NCBI RefSeq assembly: GCF_000715075.1
Contig: NC_134102.1
Coordinates: forward strand, 47,191,348 to 47,255,347
Length of the DNA stretch: 64,000 bases
Direction: 5' to 3'
Source of the DNA: Nicotiana tabacum
Lineage: Eukaryota > Streptophyta > Magnoliopsida > Solanales > Solanaceae
In this document: positions 21,455-32,099 of the stretch, one piece after another
Layout of the letters: the number at the start of each line of letters is the position of its first letter
How positions within the stretch are numbered: the first letter of the stretch is position 1
Program-made: the position numbers and the translations under genes
The notes under the pieces: generated by a model
Seen by the model: only the letters and a program-made list of their open reading frames with translations
The model's database searches: none
What the model was told of the DNA's origin: nothing

Positions 21455-21465
21455 TTCTTTTATTA

Positions 21466-21650
21466 ACATTGGTCGAGCCCATGCCAGCTTGAATACACCT
21501 TGACTAATCCATTAGGCAGCATGTTTAGCCCACAAGCTCATTTTGCCTAGGTAATCCTGCCCATCAAGATTGAAATGGATGGGCTCACATGAAGTGTTCC
21601 AAGTTGCTACTCCCATACCTCAACCACAACACGTGTAATTGATACCATGT
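21466..21650 (-). repeat. Possible SINE relic, reverse orientation
   Basis: ACCTTGACTAATCCA, TAATCCTGCCCATCAAG and CATACCTCAACC occur in the order expected for a reverse-complement Solanaceae tRNA-derived SINE. It is heavily diverged with no clear target duplication. The same motifs appear at 5567-5690. Confidence 0.35.
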
Positions 21651-22456
21651 GCTAATTTGTTTCACTAACATCTTTTTATACAAAAAACAAAAGGAAAAAC
21701 AAGTTTGATGGGCACAAAAATGCACTTGTAACAAGTTTAAAACTAGAAGCAGATGGCAAGAGGTTAGGACGAGGAGAGTATGGGTAAGAGGGCCTCCAGG
21801 GTGAAGAGGATGAAAGGAATAAGCAAAGAGAGCCCGGCAATGGAAGGCAGCAAGTTAGGGTGCAGAGAGGAAGAGGCAGCAAGTAGGGGAGGGGCTGCAA
21901 TAAGTAGTGGCAATGGAGGTAGATTCGCATGGGAGGCTAGGTGTGAAATTGAGTTGGTAGTACTGGGAGGGGATACAATATGACAGGGTAGGAAGAAAAA
22001 AGGTTCTAATAATAAGTGAAAATACATTCTCATCTTACAAAATAGGCTTTGTCTTAAAACGTTTACAAATAAATGAAATTAAAACAGCAGCAAATGTTCT
22101 TCCTTTATGTGCGAAGTAGTTTCTGACGTCAATGACAAATACAACTCCGAACAAAAAAGAATGAAAGTTACAAGAGTCTTTAGTTTTTTTGATGAAGAAA
22201 ATATTTGAAACAGAAAATTACAAGAGTCTTTAGTTACACCAACCAAAAGTTCATAACATAAAATTTCACGTAAACAGGGAAGTTACAAATGTAAAGGTAA
22301 CGCTGAATTGCAGTTGTATAGTTCTTAGATTAAGCTCCAATGCATAGCCCAAAAAGGAATACGAGTTTTCTCTCTTTCTTCAGCATTTTCAATCAGGTAT
22401 GCCAAGAATAAACAAGTTAACTTGACTTTTAGATTAATGGTTAGATAAGAACTTAC

Positions 22457-22751
22457 AAGATATCTCCAATTGTGACTTCACACCTTCGTCCTCACCCCAC
22501 TGTTGTAAACATTTCTCTTGCTCGCAGCTAGATTCAGTAACAACTTTTCTCTCCTCTTTGAAGTTCTTTGCCACCTCAGAGATCACATTGACAGTTGCAA
22601 CCCGTAATTCTTGCAATGCAGTTGATGCAGAATGTTCTCCACCCAACTTCGCAATGGCTGTGAGAATTGAATTCAAAGCTTCCATCTCATTCCTTGGACT
22701 ATTAAACTCTAACAGATCGGTGACATCTTCTCCACCAAAATAGAGTTCCAG
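22457..22751 (-). CDS. SET-domain gene, exon D
   Basis: The 295-nt exon is preceded by CTTGGTTCAG and followed by GTAAGTTC, a strong donor. It encodes 98 residues plus one base: LELYFGGEDVTDLLEFNSPR, a helix-rich stretch with TAIAKLGGEHSASTALQELR, and ends CLQQWGEDEGVKSQLEIS. The last part (QWGEDEGV) is the region that precedes the SET domain in LSMT-like proteins. No stop or shift. Confidence 0.88.
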
Positions 22752-23164
22752 CTGAACCAAGGACAATTTTTATCAGTGCAGCTCAACCTGGAGATGATTA
22801 TCATTCTGTTGGTGGCAAATGAATGGTTCCTTCTTCTGATAAGTTGTGGCAAGCTATGTTATATTCAGAATTGAAATTCTAGTAGAAATCGTTCTTTTGG
22901 AAGATATACAACCGAGCTAGTAAGTAAGGAGCTCGTTAGAAAAGCAACTAATTGCATATCTTTTGCTTAAATAACATTTTGCAGGCAATTTATAATTATT
23001 CTATCAATGATAGGTTGTCCCCAAAATTCAAAGCATTTAAGAGGAAATCTCACAAAGTATCCCTGCTACTCTAAAAAAGCTACTCGAGGAAAGAAAAAAA
23101 AAGTGTTATTAGCAATTAAAAGTTACTCAACTACTTTTAGACATTAGTATTGAGAAAGCAATAC

Positions 23165-23290
23165 CTCATCTAAGTTTATGATTCTAGAACTCTGATGCAT
23201 CAAATTTAAGGAAGACTTCAGTTCAACGGGACTTGCAGAGCTCTGTATGTATACAGGTTTTGCATGAGAACCCATTTCTTCCAGCAATTT
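23165..23290 (-). CDS. SET-domain gene, exon E
   Basis: The 126-nt exon is preceded by CTTGTCTACAG and followed by GTATTGC. It encodes 42 residues, phase 0 to 0: KLLEEMGSHAKPVYIQSSAS and PVELKSSLNLMHQSSRIINL, then DE. It belongs to the N-terminal region upstream of SET. No known motif. Confidence 0.85.
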
Positions 23291-23448
23291 CTGTAGACAA
23301 GATTAGATGAGATACCACACCCAGGGAACATGAGAGAAACATAAAGACCAGACTTTGACGAGTTTCTATATGGACAATGTAACAAAACTAAGGGAGGTAG
23401 GCGGAAGGAATAAGGACTATCAAAGTAATCAGATTCAAAACCTCAAAC

Positions 23449-23562
23449 CTTCTTTTTCTTGAAGAACTTGTCATTTTCAGGAAGCTCAAGTATCAACGAG
23501 ATGTCGCCATCAGTACGAGCATCATGAGTACGAGCATCATGAGGCAACTTCTGCTTCAACAA
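23449..23562 (-). CDS. SET-domain gene, exon F
   Basis: The 114-nt exon is preceded by TTTCCTTTTAG and followed by GTTTGAGG. It encodes 38 residues, phase 0 to 0: LLKQKLPHDARTHDARTDGD, then ISLILELPENDKFFKKKK. HDART is present twice in a row because of a perfect 15-bp tandem duplication, which keeps the frame. The donor has GTTTG rather than GTAAG, as do exons A and B. Confidence 0.85.
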
Positions 23563-23754
23563 CTAAAAGGAAAATAAAATGGGAAGTACTTCAGCAGTAA
23601 TTACACAAAATATAAATCTATAATTTAATCGTATTAACAACTATAGAAAATATACTACATTCATATTACAAGACATATATATCTAGCTTTTTTCTTAATT
23701 TTCATGATCAAGAAAATAGCTACATAAAATTTACTACATTGACACATTCAGCCC

Positions 23755-24110
23755 TTGATAGGAAGCTGTGGAGGTCGAGTATTAGGGTTGTAGTGTAGGG
23801 TCGTAACTATGTGAGGTTAGTCTGCTAGGTTAATGTTGTGTTCTCACTACTCTTTCGTTTTATAGTGTCGGGCCTATTTACTGGTTATTGCTATTGTTTT
23901 CATCTATTTTCTGGCTTTTATGTTGTGTTATTATTCATTTGGTTTCTGTTGATGGTACTGATATATTGTCTCTTCTCGTTTTCTTGAGCCAAGGGTCTTT
24001 CAGAAAAAGCATCTCTACCCTCTCGGGGTAGGGGAAAGGTCTGCGTACACACTACCCTCCCCAGACCCCACTAGTAGATTTCATTGGGTCGTTGTTGTTG
24101 TTGTTGTTGT
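23755..24110 (+). mobile_element. 5'-truncated RTE-clade LINE tail (SolRTE-like)
   Basis: It ends in GGTCTGCGTACACACTACCC, then CCCCAGACCCCACTAG and a (TTG)n tail (24091-24110). This is the common 3' end of Solanaceae RTE LINEs, shared with partner SINEs. Flanks show an imperfect 16-bp target duplication: TTGACACATTCAGCCC at 23739-23754 and TTGACATATTCATCCC at 24110-24125 (2 mismatches). It lies in the intron between exons F and G. No coding part remains. Confidence 0.82.
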
Positions 24111-24125
24111 TGACATATTCATCCC

Positions 24126-27100
24126 AAGGTCGAAACTTGGGGTTTCACAGTTCAGTAATTCTTGGAAAATTCACTGAAGCGTCCAATTCACTTGAAATTG
24201 TTATATGGATATATTTCATTTTTCCGATATATTTCAAGAATCCAATTCAGTTTTGGTGCTAAAGGTTGACGCAAAAGTCGATGCATAAACTTTACCATTC
24301 ACAAATGCAAAGATGAAAGTTTATCTCTCTTTCTGTCCCCGGAAAACCCTATTAGTGTTACCACTCCCTCCAACAACCAGAAACTGCTGACAACGACCAG
24401 CTCCACTCTGCTGCTTTACCCTCTATCCCTAAAAGTTATTCCGCAGCGCGTTGTTCTCCTCTCTCTCCTCTATCTAGCACTCCCTATCTCCCCTCTTAAA
24501 TTTCACCCTTGAACTGCCCTAGCAAGCCACGTTTGGTATTTGACATCTTATCCGTAAATATTCAAAATTGAAAACCTAAGACATCATATTCTAATCAAAA
24601 TTTTGTAACACTAGGACAACAGGTATATATTAAAAAATTATATTCATGTTGTTTATGATCATCCAAACATAATTCGACCACAATGTTACAACAGTTCGCA
24701 GGATTGTATTCCTTTTAAATTTTACAGGCTTATACATGATTAGCTCTGTTTTTTATTGCATTATAATTGATATTTTCAACTTATTCTGCTTCCTAGGTTT
24801 TACTCTGTTTTCAAGGTTAACTAACTCACAATTGCTAAAATTTACTACAGTTTCACGTTATCCCAATTTCCCTGAAATGTGGCATCATCTAGAAAGAATC
24901 AAAAACAAAGATATTAAAAGGGTTGATGGAAAACGATAACTTCATTGTTATCACGTTCATCCTTGCAATGTACATATACAAGTCTTTTCCTGCATTGAAT
25001 ATCCTCCAAAATTAACCATACTACTCAGTAGTTTTACCTGTTAATGGTTATGGTCTTACTGTTGTAAACTTGTAATGTGGTTGCGCCTTTGAGCTTGAAG
25101 CGTTGGATTTTGGTAGTTTATAGTCATGAAGTCTTGTCATTCAAATTCTTATCTGTTGGATTGTGCAACTTAGTCAGTCCTATTTGGATTGGTTGTTTTT
25201 GAACTTGTAGTAGATTAGTATCAGGTTTGAAAATTTCTGTACTACAAAATTTTTAGTTTTTAGTAACGAAAGGACCATTTGGCAACCAGAAAGCCCTTCC
25301 ATCATAATTTTGTTAACAAGTTTTCTTCCTCATTCGCAAAGCTTAAACTATATTGCCTCCCGTACCTGCTTTACTTATTTCTTAACTTACATCATCTCCT
25401 TACCTCAAACCCCTCCCCTGGTCCTCCCAGCAGACTTACAAACCCACTGGCTCGCAAACCACAACCCCCGTGGGACTTAGTGGATCTACAAAAGTCTAGC
25501 TCTTTTAGCTCTATATTATAACTTGGTGACTGTCTCAACTTCCTTCCTCACTTTATCCTCCCTCCACCCTTACAACCCTACCCTTCTCCCCACCCCTTAA
25601 CCCTCTCTTCCCATACCACCCCCCCATCCCATTCCCTTCTCCTTCCCCTTCCCCATCCCCATCCTTATCCCCACTCTACGGTACCAAATCCCCAATTCTG
25701 TTATCATATTCACTTCCTACCAAAACTTGTTTTGAGAACATTTTTGTACTCATCATATTCATTCTTCTGTTATTTCAAAAATTAATATTTAACTAATGAC
25801 ACATACAAGCATTATGTTGTCATAGTGGAAACAAATATAAACAAATGAATATTATGGTTACTAAACAAGCCATAGGTTCTTATTTTCAAGTTCTAATTAA
25901 GCCTTTCATGTTTGACAGTTTGCCACTTTTTAATTGTCTTATGTTGGAATTTTATTTATTGACTGTTAGCTTTTTCACATTCGTAAGTTTTCGGTTACAT
26001 TAATTTCGAGCTATTGAGCAAATCAATGTTTTGATCTTGCTTAGGACTAGGTTTCCTAATCGATGCACTATCCAAGTGCCAAACTACACTATTTTTGTAT
26101 TATCGTAATATAGGGCTTGAAAATGCAACCGAAAAGGTTCAATACTTGGGCTCAGATCCCTATTCTTAAGCTAGTGCACTCTGCTATGCTCTGGTTCTTG
26201 AAATTGGATGACAGGAAATTTTGGAAATCAAACTGGCGGAATGACAAGCCCTATACACACCATTATCAGCAACAATATGAGCTGCCCAACCATTGGCAGA
26301 CGAACACATTGAAAAGCGCTTCACTTTATGTTAAACTAGAATATCTCTAGAAGTTGCTTTTCCACTGAATTACTTGATATATTTCTATTTGGATCAAATC
26401 AGAATCTTTGATAGCAGTAGTTAAATGCACAAATCCAGTCCATAAACAAAAATGGAGTGCCTGGATACCTCCTTGGAGTATTAAGAAGAAAATGCAAAAC
26501 CAGAAGAAAAAGAAGTTCAATCAATGGTCAAATAGAATGTTCTAAATGAAAATAAGAAAACCAACTAGATATCCAAATAAAAAGAGAACACTAACGAGAT
26601 TTCAATGTGATACGCTGATATACTATGATACAAACAATTCAATCACTACAAATAGCTCCAAACTCTACATTAGCGGAACAAGCAGGTGTCTTTGCAGTTT
26701 GCACAATGAATGATGAGACAAAATGATGTTGGAAACCTTTTGCTGACACCATAATCATAATTAGAACTAGAAGTGCTCTGATAATTTGGAAGTGACTGAT
26801 GATTTAGCTTACCTTAACTTGGTTAACACAAATGTTTCATGAATTAAGCAACCCCACCACTCCAAACCTTTAAACAATTATGAATAATGCAGTTTCTAGG
26901 CGGTTTCTGCTTTTCCTAATGACATTCGGTTTCTTGGTACTGATTTTCCTCAATAGCACTATTAGATTCATCTCTATCTACCATCCTATAAGTGGGGGTA
27001 AGGATGGAAAGGAGAAAGTTGTTGAACTTAAGACATGGAGTACACCAGCTGGATGTTTTGCTTTTAAAACAATAATAATTTTGATAACTACAGTATTCCA

Positions 27101-27194
27101 TCAAAGAACCACGGAGGGTTATATAGAAGAAAATTTTACAGCAGAATATAAAAAATTCAGCTACATCTCTATTGGACAAAGCTTGAGCACTTAC
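24126..27194 (-). other. Intron sequence, exon G to F
   Basis: I see no exon or recognisable transposon here. 25520-25700 is almost pure pyrimidine on the plus strand (C-rich). Small open frames (24736-24939, 25279-25521, 26117-26350, 26880-27221) have no family resemblance and are treated as chance. Confidence 0.45.
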
Positions 27195-27217
27195 CTTCGC
27201 ACAATCACATTCTGCAT
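27195..27217 (-). CDS. SET-domain gene, tentative exon G
   Basis: A 23-nt segment with strong borders (TTTTTAG before, GTAAGTG after). Read to join exon F in phase 0 it encodes AECDCAK after a split codon, which looks protein-like. However, exon H ends in phase 0 and cannot supply the base needed. Read from exon H it gives MQNVIVR and then a stop at the exon F junction. A further small exon, an alternative first exon or a real frameshift must be involved. Confidence 0.4.
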
Positions 27218-27591
27218 CTAAAAATGTACTGATTAAAAAATAAGACAATAGAACTGAATAGAAGACAAATTACATGTTAATTTTTTCCATATAAAGGATC
27301 CAAATACCTAAGAACTGTCTATAAAAACTAACAAAGGTTTTTAAGATATAATTAACACAACTATGTAGTTATTCCCAAAATCAATTCCCCTATTTTCCCG
27401 TCATTAATTGTCAACCATTACTCTAGAATATAAAAAACAATGGCATAAAGTAGCCCAAAGTTACTCAAGAGAAAACGAAACAGACAGGAAAAGGAACTGG
27501 CATAGCTATTGTTAAAAGAAAACCTCCAAAACTGCAACGGTCAAGCAGCAAACCAGTACTAAAGTGAAAGAGTAGGAAAGCTAAAGCTTAC

Positions 27592-27606
27592 CTCAGGAGC
27601 TTCCAT
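27592..27606 (-). CDS. SET-domain gene, tentative first coding exon H
   Basis: ATG at 27606 opens MEAPE, followed by the strong donor GTAAGC at 27591. The upstream minus-strand sequence (27607 to about 27665) would be 5' UTR. The assignment rests on the donor and ATG only. The phase does not agree with exon G as drawn. Confidence 0.4.
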
Positions 27607-27768
27607 TGATAAAGGAAAATGGAAGAAAGAGTTGACTAAAGCAACTTCAACGTTGGAAGGTCCAATTTTTAAGGGAACAAATGACCAACTTTACCCCCTT
27701 GACTATTGAAAATAGAATAACTATGCCTTTAATGTTGGCACAAAGGGCACCCAAGTAGCCCACGCTAA

Positions 27769-28292
27769 GGCCATCTCCAAGGCACATTCATTTTTACCTC
27801 CAAACTCAAAAATAAGAAATTTTGCCTTAATCCAGTTGCAAATTTGCCTCCATTCGGAGAGTGAACAGATTTGGACTAATCCACTCCATCACTATTTCCT
27901 ATTAATTTATTGTTATTTTTTATTATTTAACTATTTTAATTTATCATATTATATATACCTAATTATGTTTATGTAATATCTTTATAATATTAATAAGTTT
28001 GCGTACAAATTATATTATTTAAAAAATTATTATATAAAATAATTTTATTTTAAATGATTATATAAGAAAGAAATATGAATTATATGGGATGAATATGTAA
28101 AAAAGAAAAAAAGATAGGATTTGTTTAATTGAAATAAAAAAATAAAATTTAAATAAAAGATAATAATATAATATAAAAAAGAGAGAAGAATATAAAAAAG
28201 AATATTCTTTTTTGAGTAAAAAATGGAGTAATTGTTGGAGTTAGTTTACTCCATTTTGGAGTAAAGTTTGGAGTGAAGGGTTGGAGATGCCC
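27769..28292. mobile_element. Probable MITE upstream of the SET gene
   Basis: The ends are GGCCATCTCCAA on the left and, reverse complemented, GGGCATCTCCAA on the right. This TIR type occurs in plant PIF/Harbinger-like MITEs. The interior is extremely AT-rich. A TAA precedes the left end, but the right flank does not repeat it, so superfamily and boundaries are uncertain. It lies about 160-690 bases upstream of the putative start codon. Confidence 0.5.
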
Positions 28293-28404
28293 GGAGGACT
28301 CTAAGTCCAATATAAATGGGTAAAATACATAAATAGCCAGATTTACAAGCGGTAATTGAAAAATAGCCACAGTTTCAAAAGTAATCGAAATTTAGTCACT
28401 TTTC

Positions 28405-28670
28405 ATGTAAAGATAAATCTGAACAAAAACACTGTTCAAAATCCGAAAAATATTCCAGCATAATGTTCAAAATCCGGAAAATATACTGGAGTTCGAATTT
28501 TTTATATGTGAACTTCCAACATAATATACTGTAGTTCCAGTATAATATACTGGTCCAGCATAATATGCTGGAAGTTCATACACAGATGCTCCAATCTCCA
28601 GTATATTATGCTAGAACTTTTCGTGTGTTGGAGTTCTAGCATAATATGCCGGAAGTTCATATACAGGTGC
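28405..28670. repeat. Cluster of palindromic CAGTATAATATACTGG-like motifs
   Basis: Variants of AGTATAATATACTGG and AGCATAATATGCTGGAAGTTC occur about eight times, often as back-to-back inverted copies, with TTCATAYACAGRTGC spacers. This resembles the ends of a repetitive Solanaceae DNA element, but I cannot define boundaries or a target duplication. Confidence 0.5.
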
Positions 28671-28955
28671 ATCAAAATCAAGAAAGGAAACAATTAGAGT
28701 GGATCTTATATCTTTAAGGATAAGAAAAATTAAATTTCTCCTTTGATCTTGTTCTAAAATCCTTTCTTTTTTGTTCAAGTCTTGTTTCAACTAAATCCTA
28801 CTATTTCTATTATTTTTTCACTTTCTTTAGTGTCTCAAAATTTCTTATTTTACTACTAAGGGCTTTGATACGAGTTGGGTCTAATTATAAATCCACAAAG
28901 TATTTTTTTCAACGGTTAATTGAGGAGAAAAAGACAAGAGTGGGTAAGAAAAATT
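28671..28955. other. Unassigned sequence
   Basis: AT-rich. It might be leader or LTR of the plus-strand gypsy element that follows. I see no PBS, TATA box or gene I can support. Confidence 0.3.
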
Positions 28956-29134
28956 GAGGAAAAAAGTCAAAGTTTGATGATAACCATTAATTTTTTTAAA
29001 AGATGTCCAATACATGTGTGTGATGATGAATTAATCGCTCTTCAGGAAGCCGAGATCCGAGCAAGAAATAATTTCACTCTACAAGCTATGCACCAATAAT
29101 TCGAGAGATGGAACTTGCAATTCTAAGAGATAGG
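28956..29134 (+). pseudogene. Gypsy-3 gag, N-terminal part
   Basis: Plus-strand frame DELIALQEAEIRARNNFTLQ, then AMHQ, a shift, and REMELAILRDR. The frame continues on the far side of Gypsy-1 (from 40803) as DTIAEQNETITTLRMGNQ when one copy of the ATAGG duplication is removed. It is therefore the 5' part of an older plus-strand gypsy element interrupted here. The 5' LTR was not identified. Confidence 0.65.
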
Positions 29135-32069
29135 GGTCACGACCCAAAATCCCACAAAAGGGGTTGTGATGACACCTAATCTTTAAGACTAGGTAAGCAT
29201 ATCACTTAATAATTTTAAATCAGTAAAACATGAATAATAAGGTAGAGTTTAATATAAAAATGGAAATATAGTCAATACAGGCCAAAATGGCAATATTCAA
29301 TACATCTCCCCAGAACTACGTAGTACAGAGTCATGAGCTCTAGCTGGATACTTACAGAATATTTAAAATACAGTATTGTTCGAATGTAAAATCACCAGAT
29401 TTACAAAGTGTTACAACTCCAAGGGTTTGCGATAACATGCAACTCTACCTTGAATCATCACGACCGATGCAAGCTCTTACTTTCAAGATTCATTGCCTCC
29501 AACACCTGGATCTGCACAAAAATATACAGAAGTGTAGTATGAGCACATCACATTTGGTATACAATAAGTATCCAAACTAAACTCAGTGATGTGGTGACGG
29601 GGTTCAAGCCATATGATACTCACTAGTCAATAACTTATGCAATATATTAATAAATGTCAATAGAATATATAAGGAAAAACAATATCAACCATCTTGTAGA
29701 ACATGTGATAACAACTCAATGTAGAAAAAAAACCATTTTTGGCAATAAATAATCAAATAGAAGTAAATTCATATAATAGCATGCCAAATACCACTAACAA
29801 CTCATTTTAAAAAAATATGATAATTTTAAGAAAACATGCATGTGATCAAAATATCAATCTCGTCGCAACACATAAACCACATAAAGAAAGATATCCCGAA
29901 ATCATCACAGGACATCATCAACAATGCAACCCTTATTTTGCCGCATGCGCACATAACAATAAAATGCCCTCTTTATTTCGCCATATGCGCATATCACCAC
30001 CCTTATTTCGCCACGTGGGCAGTCCGAGAAAATGCCACCCTTATTTCACCCCACGCGCACAACAATAATCACAATCGCACGGTAAAGACCTAGTGCTGAC
30101 ACCCCAATCAATCCGCTCAACATGTCCACATGTGCCACAATATCACAAAAAATAATACTAAAGTTTCATCAAAGATATAAGCTCACAACTTGTCAACAAA
30201 GTGCAAGAACATGACAATAACATAAAAATGCGCATGGGTGTTCAATGCATAAAGCATGACTATGGATAAGTCAAATGTAGTGATAATGATCATATAGTCA
30301 CAAAGTGATTTAAGCATGTTTCATATAAAGTACATCATCAAATTAAGGCATATTAATAGCCTAAAGTCTAATCCGATCATAAGCCACACATAGCACCCGT
30401 GTACACGCTCGTCACCTCGTGTACACGTTGGTTTTCACATAAAACGAATAAACAATTAAGGCCAAATCCCAAGGGGTATTCCTCTACACAGGGTTAGACA
30501 AGATACTTACCTCACAAGCCAAATCAATACTCTAAAAAGTGCTTGCCTATCGAATTAGCCTTCGAACGGGCCAAATCTAGCCAAAAACAAATCAATAATA
30601 TCAAACACGGTTATAGAAATTGATTTCAATTAAAAAAGCTCCAATCTTTATCAAATATAAAAAATTCAACCAAAAAGTCAGTCCGAGTCCGCCTCCCGAA
30701 ACCTGATAAAAGTCACAAATCCTGAACACCCATTCAAATACGACTTCAACCATACAAGTTTCATCCATGTCCAACTCCAAATCGGGGTTCAAATCTCTAT
30801 TTTTTATTTTAGAAAAGTTTTGCCAAAACCCTTAATTTTTCTCACTTAGATTCACCAATCAAATACCAAACTCAAAGATGGAATCATAAATAATGATCAA
30901 ATCTAAGTCAAGAACACTTACCTCGATCCAAGTAATGAAAATCGCCTCAATCCGAGCTCCCAATCTCAAAATATGATAAAATGAGCTCAAAGTCCAAAAA
31001 TAAGAACTTAAAATATCTGCCTAGCGATACCCGTCACGATCGCGGGAACTACTTCGCGATCGTGAAGAATAAAACCTCAACTTCCACCGGATGACCCTAC
31101 GTGAACGCGGCCCTTGGATCGCGATCGCACTTCACCATCACCCAGGTCTACACGAATGCGGTGGTCTTCCGCGAATGCGAAGGCTAAACCACCTGCCTTC
31201 CTCAGGTTGGCACAAAGCTACGCAAATGCAATCCCCTGTCGTGAACGTGAAGCTTCAACTCCCCAACAGTCTGCGATCGCGATCGCGATCTTGACCTCCA
31301 CTATGCGAATGCGAAGGAGAAAATCACTAGCCACCAGAACACACTTCGTGATTGATGTAGCACCAACACTAGAAAACCAGCCATTCCAAATATGAGAGAA
31401 ATGGTCTGAAACCCATCCAAAACACACCCGAGGCCCTTGGGACCCCGTCTAAATATACCAACAAGTCTTACAACACAACACGGACCTACTCGAGGCTCCA
31501 AATCACACAAAATAACATCAAAACTATGAATTGAACCTCAATTCAAGCCTAATGAGCTAATCAACTTTCAAACATTCAAAACTCATGCCAAACCACGTCT
31601 AGCCAACTCGGAATAACCCCAAAATTTGTACACAAAGTCCCAAATGATATAATCAACCTATTCCAACTCTCGGAACAACAATCCGAACCCGATAGCCTCA
31701 AAGTCAACTCCTGGTCAAACCTATGAACTTTTAAACCTTCAAATTTCTAACTTTTGCCAAAAAGAACCAAATCAACCTAGGAACCTCCAAATCTAAATTT
31801 TGATATACGACTAAGTCCAAAATCACCATATGAACCTAATGGAACCATCAAAATAATATTCCAGGATCGTTTATAGAAAAGTCAAATTCCGGTCAACTCT
31901 TATAATTTAAGCTTCCAACCTTGAAACTAAGTATTCCATTACAATTCAAAATCTTCCCAAAACCAAACCAATCATCCCCGTAAGTCACATAACAACAAAT
32001 ACACATACGGGGAGCATTAAATAAGGAAACAGGGCTCAAATATACAAAATAATCGATTGGGTCGTTACA
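29135..32069 (-). repeat. 3' LTR of Gypsy-1 (left)
   Basis: Begins GGTCACGACCC (the TG is mutated to GG) and ends GGGTCGTTACA. Inside are short tandem-like repeats of CACCCTTATTTCGCC with GCGCAC spacers (about 29925-30065) and a GC-rich block of CGCGATCGCGA-like palindromes (31025-31330). Confidence 0.9.
29925..30065. repeat. Minisatellite-like repeats within Gypsy-1 LTR
   Basis: Four diverged units built on CCCTTATTTCGCCacatGCGCA, about 30-45 bases each. The same block occurs in the other LTR at about 38665-38815. Confidence 0.7.
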
Positions 32070-32099
32070 TTTTCTTCTTCTTAAACAAACGTTCATCCT

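Larger units (their letters stand above)
19585..22456 (-). other. Intron between exons D and C
   Basis: 2.87-kb intron holding a Mutator-like element (20257-21454) and a possible SINE relic just right of it. The parts 19585-20247 and 21660-22456 show no recognisable element. A short direct repeat (CAAGAGTCTTTAGTT) occurs near 22170 and 22222. Confidence 0.75.
2958..27606 (-). other. SET-domain methyltransferase gene, Rubisco-LSMT/SETD3-like (partial)
   Basis: This is the only host gene with support. Six exons (F to A, at 23562-23449, 23290-23165, 22751-22457, 19584-19466, 3690-3558, 3034-2958) have consensus AG/GT borders and join in one open frame: phase 0, 0, 1, 0, 1. The first part is an N-terminal region without a recognised fold. 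It is followed by the start of a SET domain (FEGAGRGAVARQDM, GDIAMEIPLSIVIS). The next exons match the family's inserted helical segment (GMSAETMLLLWSMKEKHN, GLSFGIEAIMSLDGTLLLEE). Enzymes of this class transfer methyl groups from S-adenosylmethionine to protein lysine or histidine. The substrate here cannot be told. The catalytic tyrosine and the Rubs-subst-binding-like C-terminus are not in the window. Introns are swollen by transposons. The best Arabidopsis counterpart may be the AT2G18850 type, from memory only. Confidence 0.85.

Noticed and set aside
22434..22766. 110-codon minus-strand frame as a separate small gene
   Set aside because: It contains exon D of the SET gene with intron sequence at both ends. 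Splice borders at 22751 and 22457 fit the neighbours in phase.
25520..25700. C-rich strand as a CpG island or promoter
   Set aside because: It is a pyrimidine tract with almost no CpG, inside an intron. No TATA box or ORF follows it.
26880..27221. 113-codon plus-strand frame with a hydrophobic start (MNNAVSRRFLLFLMTFG)
   Set aside because: It lies in an intron and overlaps tentative exon G on the other strand. It has no family resemblance and no supporting signals beyond its length.
27769..28292. Calling the AT-rich upstream element a firm PIF/Harbinger MITE
   Set aside because: The TIRs agree over 12 bases with one mismatch, but the expected 3-bp target duplication is not present, so I kept it as probable only.
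31091..31427. Overlapping frames in the GC-rich part of the Gypsy-1 LTR
   Set aside because: The region is LTR with CGCGATCGCGA palindromes. The frames are not conserved in the other LTR at 39830-40240.
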